Of a stretch of DNA of 64,000 bases, positions 50,869-64,000 are shown in pieces. The translations under genes and the position numbers were made by a program. This DNA comes from Seriola aureovittata (lineage: Eukaryota > Chordata > Actinopteri > Carangiformes > Carangidae). Positions within the stretch are counted from its first letter, which is position 1, and every line of letters starts with the position of its first letter. The stretch covers positions 16,803,001 to 16,867,000 of the forward strand of contig NC_079376.1 of the NCBI RefSeq assembly GCF_021018895.1, in the 5' to 3' direction. Below the pieces are notes generated by a model that made no database searches, was not told the DNA's origin, and saw nothing but the letters and a program-made list of their open reading frames with translations.

Positions 50869-53438
50869 GAGAAAGTCCTTAAAAATTAGGCGCTCTTAAT
50901 TCTTATCTCAGTGAGATCTCCTCTGGTACAGAAGCATGAACAATATCACATACTGACATCAGGTCTTACACATACTCAACCTGCTCTCTTTGCACTTTGA
51001 AAAGGTAGCTCATTATCATGATAGACGTCATGAGTTTTACATTATACCTATATATCCTATGATTGTCATTGGTTTTTTTTCATAATCTAAACATGTACTG
51101 TAGACAAATCAGAGACACTATTGCAGAATGTAAGATTGAAATGCACAAAAAGAAGAGGAAGACAGGGACCTGAAAGATGTATATTTTTGCTGTTTCATCA
51201 AATGTAATGTGATATTTTTATGTAGTTGTTTTGAAAATTTGTGAATTGAGATTAACAAGAATAATACAAAATACTTTTGTACAGCTCAAATGTGTATTTG
51301 CACAGTATTAATCGTATGCTGTATGGTACAGTTTATAATTTATCTATTGTGTAATGCTTTTAAAGTCATGTTAATGATGTGCTGAGTTGATACTGTCTTT
51401 TTTTTTTTGCATGACCAAAATTTACTGGCAGGATCAAAATTGTTTCTATTTTTGTTAAGGAGGCATATATATTTGTGTGTGTACACTGATGCCTAGATCA
51501 CGGTTGGGTTCTAACTAACGCTCCTGGATGAGGACAGCGTGAAAGGAAAAGGAGTTTTTTACTCCTGCGGTTGCCTGAGAAAAGTGAAGTCCCAGATCTG
51601 ATTCTGTCTCAGTATAGTGCCAGTCTTCAAGTAGCCTTTTAATTCAACTATTGTTAAGTTATATCAAACTTGTTTGTGAACAAGCGCAAAGACGGATTGG
51701 TATATGAATAAAGTGTTTTATTTCTGTAAAACTAACTTCCAGGTGCCTTATTCAGATTTTAAAGGGAGGGGGTATTGGGGATTTTACCACAGGTATATTT
51801 TATTTTATTATATATTATCTATTTCTCAAGATAAAGGGTGACTTAAATTCTGTCCAAGAAACACACATTATTACACCTTTTCCATAAATTACCTTTATTT
51901 GCGGTATTTACAGTATAGTCACTGAATACACATGAGATTCTTCACAACTTTTCTGTTGTTTTGACTGTGTCTAATTCCTATGGCATGTTGTGTGTAAAGC
52001 CATTCTTCTGGTGAATTCCCTCTCCTGTTAATGTGTAAAATAACAAATGTCTGACTGAAAGATCTTTGATGAACTAACCAGAATAAGAAATGTATCACAT
52101 GTTCCAAGGCCTTGGATAAGAGGTAGGCTTAGCAAGCAGTACAAAAGACTTGTTAATATTTAATAACCAAATGCACCAATGCTTTGACATACTTTGATGT
52201 TTGGATTGAACACTAATATCACTTTAATTGGCTTGTCAGGGATTAAACATTATGGCCAAGGTACAGTGCTGCCAAATCTGGAGTTAAATACAATGCAAAT
52301 CATAATCTCAGCCCCTAAATCTTTAACTATGAAAGTAGCTGCCATTTTGAAATAGTACCACAAAGAGATTTATACCAGCTGCATTACTCTGTGGATGTGC
52401 TAGCCAATACAGTGTCTGACTGGACAGACTCTGTGTAACCTGCACGTTACATGCAGGGACATTTCAGTAGCAGGGTGGAGTAGATTGTGCTTGGAGGGAT
52501 GCTGCTACTGGGCCTTCATTTATAAAAATAAAACCTAAAAGGAAATCCTTAAGAAGCACGGACAAAATAAACAAAATTGTCCTACTAACAGTAAATTATT
52601 TTAAACCATCAGTGTCAGCAAATACAGTATACTACACGTTGGCAAAACATCATCAACAATTTTACATACAGCATAAGTAAATGAAACACCCATTTTGAGC
52701 ATTAGGTGTCCTCACATAGTCCCTTTGTAATAAGAAAGGGTCACCCAGATATTAAATCCAGTCTGTTTTCCAGTATTAAACTTTTTGCAGATATATAAAA
52801 ATGAAAGTGTGCATTCAGAATAATAGCAAAAGTGAATACTCCCTTTAAACTTCAGAGCTAACCACAGTGGTGTTGTCAAGGGCCAAATACGTTTGCTACT
52901 TGCTAGTATGGCTCATATTTCTTACCTTTGTTGACAGAGACATATACCATCCAAAATTATACAAAAGAACAGGCATAACATGAAATAAAGAAACGCAATA
53001 TAAAGTTTTAAACTCTCTGAAATGTGCTTTTTGTAAAGGGAACAAAGGATCAACAACTACACTCTCTTGTATTCAGTTATTTGTTACCAAAAGATGTAAC
53101 TACCAACTGAACCGAAGCTAGTTGATGCAACAAAAATGTTCAAAACTTGCAAAATGTTTTCTTCTCCTACAACTGTTGAGTAAACCCTCTGATCATTTCC
53201 TGTGCAGTCATGAATGAGGGGTTTATGATTTTGGTTGAGTGTTCATTTAATGCTCGGCTGCTTTGAGTCACTGTATCATTCCCTGGGCTTCACTGACCAA
53301 ATGGAAAAAATAGCCCCTCCTCCTGTGGATCTTTCCATTCTGTTACTAAGGCAGCTGGATCAATGCCATGGCAACCTGGACTGGTTGGATGTTGGGAGAA
53401 GATGAGTGTTTGGTCGCCATCCTCCACACCTCACTTTG
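50869..53438. other. Tail-to-tail 3' UTR / intergenic zone, togaram1 (+) and ccdc28b (-)
   Basis: No coding exon is supported. The minus-strand AATAAA (TTTATT near 51894) may end a ccdc28b 3' UTR of about 1.5 kb; the distal togaram1 signal is at 51707. The two 3' ends would then lie within about 200 bp without clear overlap. Confidence 0.5.
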
Positions 53439-56124
<2,686 letters not shown>

Positions 56125-57434
56125 TATTTTATTTTTTTTTAAGTGAAGCCCTCTAGGATGAGATGAGGGGGCACTCGCTGCCTGGCTGGTGTACAGGATG
56201 TCCTGCAACAACAAAGGTAGGAAGTTCAAAAGCAGCAGCCTTCCCTTCCCTAAGAGAAGGGCTCTGTGGAGGACACTGACTGCCAAAATTAGTGCTGCAG
56301 CTCAGGATTCTGTACACTGCAGACCAAAAGCATTTAGTGATGTTTTCATTAGTGTAACAGCTCACATTGGATTTACAGTAAATCTGGCAAAGAAAAAATC
56401 CAAATCAAGAAGTAGCAGTGAGGAAGAGTATACCACTAACCTACCTACCTAAATGGGATTGCATTATGATGGAACTTTTTAATGGAAGCAATTTCCTGCT
56501 TTTGTTTCCCTGGTGTAAAAAAGTGGGAGTGAAACAGTAGCCTAGAAAAATATTTTTAGAGCAGCCTCAAAGTGGAAAGACCTTACAGAATGTGTGTGAA
56601 GAGAAGGAGGATGCATTAGTGTTTTGAGTGCATTTTCAAACTCAACAAACCAAAATACACTGCAGTTGTTTTTGTTTTAATGGTTTACAACATGAATGAA
56701 TTGCATAGACAGACAACTGCTTGGACTGCTGCACAAAGATGCAGCTCAAGACTCAACATCCTGTCCTGTTATACAAATGCGCCTCATGTACATCACTTTC
56801 AAACAAATGGCTGCATGAGAAAATCAATATACTGCATTCTTATTGAGACTATCTTTGGTGGGTCGGTGGAGTTTTACCCCTTATCTGTTTACACTAAGTA
56901 ACTAGAACAATAGAAACATCTTAACAATGCAGTGTAATCAATAAAACATTCAATACAAAAATACTATAATAAGTTCCACAAAGGTATAACAAGACTTGGA
57001 TTGCACTGAATTAGTTTTAAACCACCTTATTCCTATGGGTCTTGGTAGTTTTGCTGTGGTTTTAGTGCCATATAACCATTGCAGAAGCAGAGCGGGTGTT
57101 TATGGCATTTCATTATTAGGCTAAGTGACTACATTGATGCTGCTACAGGGCCAAAATAACGCTTTATCGCATAACAAGAAATGAAATCGCTGTTAAAACA
57201 TCTGAACACTGCGCCAGCCTCCGCTCAAAGTAGAATCCAAAGATGGCCACTACATTCACAATGCCAACTTTATACGCCTAAATCCTTCTTTACCTGCATT
57301 ATATCAATGTTGTACAATAAATGATTAAGAGGACTTTGCAGGCATCAGTTTGTTATACCATACGGTTTAATTCAGTGCGAGAGAAGACGTGTAAACCAGA
57401 TTTATGGTCTACGAATGACACAAATAAGACTTAC

Positions 57435-57530
57435 CGGATCAATTTCGCACCAGAGAGCAAACAGGCTGGACACAGCGTCACATTTCTCCTTCCGGGATTT
57501 AAAACGTTCAAACACACTTCCTGTGAATTA
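57435..57530 (-). other. ccdc28b: ccdc28b first (leader) exon, frame open but without ATG
   Basis: On the minus strand a strong donor ATCCG|GTAAGTC follows 57435, and the acceptor TTGTTGCAG precedes 56202. The spliced leader is open in the main ORF frame from at least 57520 through to the ATG at 56124, reading RFKSRKEKCDAVSSLFALW, then CEIDPD and DILYTSQAASAP. No in-frame ATG was found before the upstream stop near 57530. It is probably 5' UTR; an N-terminal extension by a non-AUG start or another first exon is possible. Confidence 0.5.
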
Positions 57531-58721
57531 ATATGTATTAGGCACGATAATGTTAAATTATCCCTGCCGCAGCCGTGCAAATTACTGATGAAATGTAAAG
57601 CGCGGCATCGATGCGCTCGGCTCGTGCGGAGCTGTCGCCTTTATCCCTCTTAAAGGGCCAGTCCACGCCGCTGTGTTCCGCTGGGAGAGGCGGCCGATCT
57701 GCGGGTTAGTGCCTCTGTTAACAGGATGCTGTGTCCTGCTCGGCACTGATCAGCTGCCAATTGCTTTTTGCAAATAACCCACTTATACATCTTATTATGG
57801 GCTAGAGGGTGTGTCTATACAAAGTTACTCCGTACCTGAAGATAATACAACCAGGCCACTTGGTGACGCCAATGCTCCGCATCTGTATTTCCACATAACT
57901 GACATATTGAAATATAAGTTTTGTTGATGGTAAACATGGGAAAGCCTTCACCTTCATTTTACATATACACACGTCTACCATTTGTTTTTTATACACATAT
58001 TATAATTGCGAATACTAATAACAGTTGAAATTTGAACACCACTTAATTTTGCACTGAAAATCTATAATTTGGAAACCATCCATCTGAATTCATGTGCTTT
58101 GAATTTCTCCTACCAGACTAATTTTTTCTGGGCTTACAGGTTCAGATACAAAATTCAAAGGTATGGGTTTCAGGTCAGTCATCACGTCTGATTTGGTAGC
58201 CTGAGTGTTCAAGTTTGAATTTCATCACGTATCCAAGTTTGAGCAATTTTGAACTTACTTACTCTTCATTTTTCTAATCTAAAAATTATCAACTGAGTTT
58301 AATTTTTTACAGCTTGCCTTTTAAGTATTTAAGAGCAAAACTGAAACCACTTAAATTCAGTTAGATGGCTTTTAAAGTATAATATATAAATGCTTTAAAT
58401 TCAGTTGAATTTAAACATTTAGTACTCAATGTTTATAAGATTCACATTATGGTCACTTTGTCTCCATATCAATACTAAATTGCTGCAAACCCCAACAAAT
58501 ATTGTATTCAGCAACTTTACATTTCAAATGATCAAGTTTCCAGCAGTGAAGAGTAAATTAGTGCCAATTGTCACCTGAAATTTCCACCCATTTGCTATTG
58601 TAAGTTTTTTTTCTTTTCTTTTCTTTTTTTTTTGTAAAACAGAGGCCTCTTGTGGTGAGAATGGAAACATGTTTTAGAACAAAGACTCAAACAAACCTTT
58701 AAAGTAATACAAAAATATTTC
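57531..58721. other. Intergenic: ccdc28b promoter and tmem39b downstream flank
   Basis: Positions 57540-57720 are CpG- and GC-richer (CTGCCGCAGCCGTGC, GGGAGAGGCGGCCG), consistent with the ccdc28b promoter. The rest is AT-rich with a CT/T-rich tract near 58606-58635. No exon or RNA gene was seen. Confidence 0.6.
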
Positions 58722-58723
58722 TT

Positions 58724-58729
58724 TTTATT
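58724..58729 (-). promoter_or_regulatory. tmem39b: tmem39b polyadenylation signal
   Basis: TTTATT on the plus strand (AATAAA on the minus) lies 106 bp beyond the tmem39b stop codon. Confidence 0.7.
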
Positions 58730-58834
58730 ATGGCAGAACAGAACAAAAACGTGACACAAAATGCAGTTTATAAAATACAGAGCTCTTAGGCATGTTTGTC
58801 TTGTTCCAAAGTGAATGTGAACAATAACTTAAGT

Positions 58835-61895
<3,061 letters not shown>

Positions 61896-62618
61896 TCAGT
61901 TCTCTCTGCTTCCCGTCTAGTTTTATGATCTCTCTCCTTTGTACCTGTTCAGACGAAGGAAGCAAGTCAGACAGACAGAGACTGGGAGGAATATCCAACA
62001 TATATGTAAAATTACTTACAAAATAATGGGTATAAATTATTTGAATAATTTTGTGGCATGTATCAAGTAGGATCGAATTTCCTGGCACAGCAACAGTGAT
62101 GAAATGATATTTTGGTCAGTGATTGGATTTGACACAAAGCTGATAATGGAAGGAGTGGTGCACAGAGCCACAACAAACACAACATAAATACTTTCTTTAA
62201 ATCTTTAATATTTAACTGCCATCAAAAACAAACGGCGGAAATGACCTGCAGCAATTCTCCTTCATAAATATGCTGCACAAACTTTTACCGTTAAACAAGT
62301 TTGCACTGGCTGCATGGCAACCCTTAATATGGTGCAAGTTTTACGGAAGCTGACATTACGAGCTAGCTTCTTAGCTGCATGATTTGCCCACTTCCCGGGT
62401 CAAATATCGCTTATAGCGCCGTTTATATTTGAGACATGTGGCAGCAGCCGAAAACAGCGTGGACCTATACAATGAGGGACGGACTCCAATGTGTCCGCCA
62501 AGACCATGCTTCAATAAATACAAAGATTGAGGCCTAGGCTAGCAGTGTCTTTGGCTAGCTAGCTAGCTTCCAACCAACATACCAACCAAACAGGCTGGGC
62601 GAGAAAATGTAAGCTTAC

Positions 62619-62690
62619 CAACGACAGCGTCTGCGCTCTGTTAGGTGCTGCTCTGTCGCATCGATTATAGTTTAAACGCAATAAATTTTC
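62619..62690 (-). other. tmem39b: tmem39b 5' UTR exon
   Basis: On the minus strand a donor CGTTG|GTAAGC follows 62619. The coding exon has an acceptor CTGAACAG just upstream of the ATG at 61877 (near 61950). The exon is flanked by GC/CpG-containing sequence typical of a promoter. The upstream limit is estimated. Confidence 0.55.
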
Positions 62691-63797
62691 AGGATACTCG
62701 TTGAAATGCGAGCGTGTTTTTCACGTAAATCAGCGAAGACACTCATTGTTGATGTGAAACTGGCCGCTGATAGATGGGGGCGCGGATATGATAGAGACTT
62801 GTGGGAGGAGAGTCATTTAAAGGGACATTCCGCCACAACAAGGAAAATAAAGAAGGGGAATAAGTGTGCTTTGATGATAGATAATATAAATACATCTCCA
62901 TGTTTCTTTGTAATACAGCTGCAGGATCATAAAGTGACTTTTTTTTACACACTACAGCTGCTGCAAATAAATATATTGTGTGCATATAATTCTGCTTGCA
63001 GTGTATAAAAAAAAGGCTTTGGTGTAACCTGTGCACTGATTGTAGATTGTATGTTTTGGAAGTTTCATAATTCATAAAGACATTTACTGAGGTGAGGTGG
63101 TGCCTCTTGTCTTGCTGTTGCACAAGGTTTATCATGAACTTTTCATTTTCAGCTGTGCATACAGACACTCTGTCCACACACATGAACTCTACTACTGCAC
63201 TGCTGAGTGTTACAGGATCTTTGGACTGTAATGGGTACTGGCACCAAGTCGGTGAAAGTTTTAACCATAAACTTAAATTATGTATACTCTATATTACTGC
63301 CTACCATCAAGCAAAGACTTTAGCCTTGATGTGTTTTTATACATTACAGGATTAACACTATGAACATATATTGCATTTGAAACTTGCTTGAAAGTAGACA
63401 GTAAACATGTCTGCATAGCCTTTGCATAATGAAGGAGCATTTAACCCTTATCGGTGCCAACTTTTGCTCACTTTTGGCCAACATATGATTTATAAGTGTA
63501 CAAACTGGAAAACTTATGCTGTATCTGTAATCTCATGATGATGATGTACAGTACATAGTGTAAAACTTGGTATGGTCTGTAAACCTGTTCATCCTGGGTT
63601 TACAAATAGTATATCATTAAAAACAGCATGATTACAGCAGTTTTTCTTGGGTAAATCTCACTCTATCACTTATTGGTATATGTGAAAAGTGGCAGAGAAA
63701 GAAGTCCAAACAAGACAAAATATAGTTGACTGAAAAATTAAATAGGATCTATGCACATATACATTATATGACAAGACATAACAGCAAGACTACATAA
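62691..63797. other. Upstream flank of tmem39b, no gene seen
   Basis: After the promoter region the sequence becomes AT-rich. Open frames of 87-146 codons on both strands overlap each other and show no conserved content, splice sites or RNA genes. Confidence 0.6.
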
Positions 63798-63880
63798 GGC
63801 AAGGCAAGTTTATTTATAAAACACTAATACACACTGGCAACTCAAAGTACTTTAAAAATGAGCAAATACAAGAACATAAA
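63798..63880 (+). mobile_element. Fragment of a common teleost interspersed repeat (AAGGCAAGTTTATTT family)
   Basis: GGCAAGGCAAGTTTATTTAT followed by AACACTAATACACACTGGCA and ACTCAAAGTACTTTAAA resembles a very frequent fish repeat end, whose usual form is roughly GGCAAGTTTATTTGTATAGC...CAATTCAAAGTGCTTTACA. An A-rich tail follows. The class (SINE or LINE tail) cannot be settled from this piece. Confidence 0.65.
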
Positions 63881-64000
63881 AGGAAAAAAAAATAAATAGA
63901 AATAAAAACAAGAGGTTAAAAAGAAAAGAGTACATTCATTGGGAGAAAGTACAGTACATTTGATCACTTAACAAAGGGATCTCAGAACAATTTAGACTTG

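Noticed and set aside
56125..56286. In-frame upstream ATG at 56286 as the ccdc28b start
   Set aside because: A good acceptor (TTGTTGCAG before 56202) places that ATG in the intron; the conserved start MEDKRKKRSPK at 56124 fits the human protein.
62743..63183. 146-codon minus-strand frame upstream of tmem39b
   Set aside because: AT-rich, overlaps plus-strand frames, contains no recognisable domain or splice signals and straddles the promoter flank.

Overview
The window is nuclear DNA from a ray-finned (teleost) fish. Genes are split into many short exons with GT...AG introns, intergenic space is AT-rich, and the repeats are typical of fish: a tRNA-derived SINE, an L2-like LINE tail, and long CA/GT, TA and GAT microsatellites. 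All protein identities below come from translating exons by eye and comparing them with remembered vertebrate families. No database search was run. Exon borders were set by splice consensus plus reading-frame continuity, and every multi-exon total divides by three.

Layout, left to right. (1) 1-8.4 kb, minus strand: the 5' part of a CCDC9/CCDC9B-family coiled-coil gene with alternative first exons; the rest lies beyond the left edge. (2) 10.1-11.4 kb, plus strand: a compact six-exon gene with a CArG box and TATA box. It encodes a 67-residue, low-complexity acidic-then-basic protein that I do not recognise. (3) 13.9-23.9 kb, minus: complete mthfd1 (27 coding exons, 934 aa), the trifunctional cytosolic folate enzyme. 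(4) 24.6-27.3 kb, plus: complete c14orf28 orthologue (339 aa), head-to-head with mthfd1 across a 615-bp CCAAT/GC-box region. (5) 31.8-36.5 kb, minus: complete klhl28 (571 aa), a BTB-BACK-Kelch CUL3 adaptor. (6) 37.7-50.9 kb, plus: togaram1 (22 coding exons, about 1505 aa), a ciliary TOG-domain microtubule regulator that appears to lack the N-terminal TOG1 region of the human protein. (7) 53.4-57.5 kb, minus: complete ccdc28b (212 aa), a cilium/BBS modifier and mTORC2-linked protein. (8) 58.8-62.7 kb, minus: complete tmem39b (488 aa), a multi-pass ER membrane protein.

The c14orf28(+)/klhl28(-)/togaram1(+) order and orientation match what I recall of human 14q21. In human, MTHFD1 sits farther away on 14q23 and CCDC28B/TMEM39B sit on 1p35, so the window joins three blocks. 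Two ciliary genes, togaram1 and ccdc28b, end up tail-to-tail.

There is no prokaryotic-style system, CRISPR array or intact mobile element. The most novel items are the unrecognised small gene with its 11-nt microexon and CArG/TATA promoter, the apparent loss of TOG1 from togaram1 together with a GC-AG intron, and the frame-breaking exon in the CCDC9-family leader.
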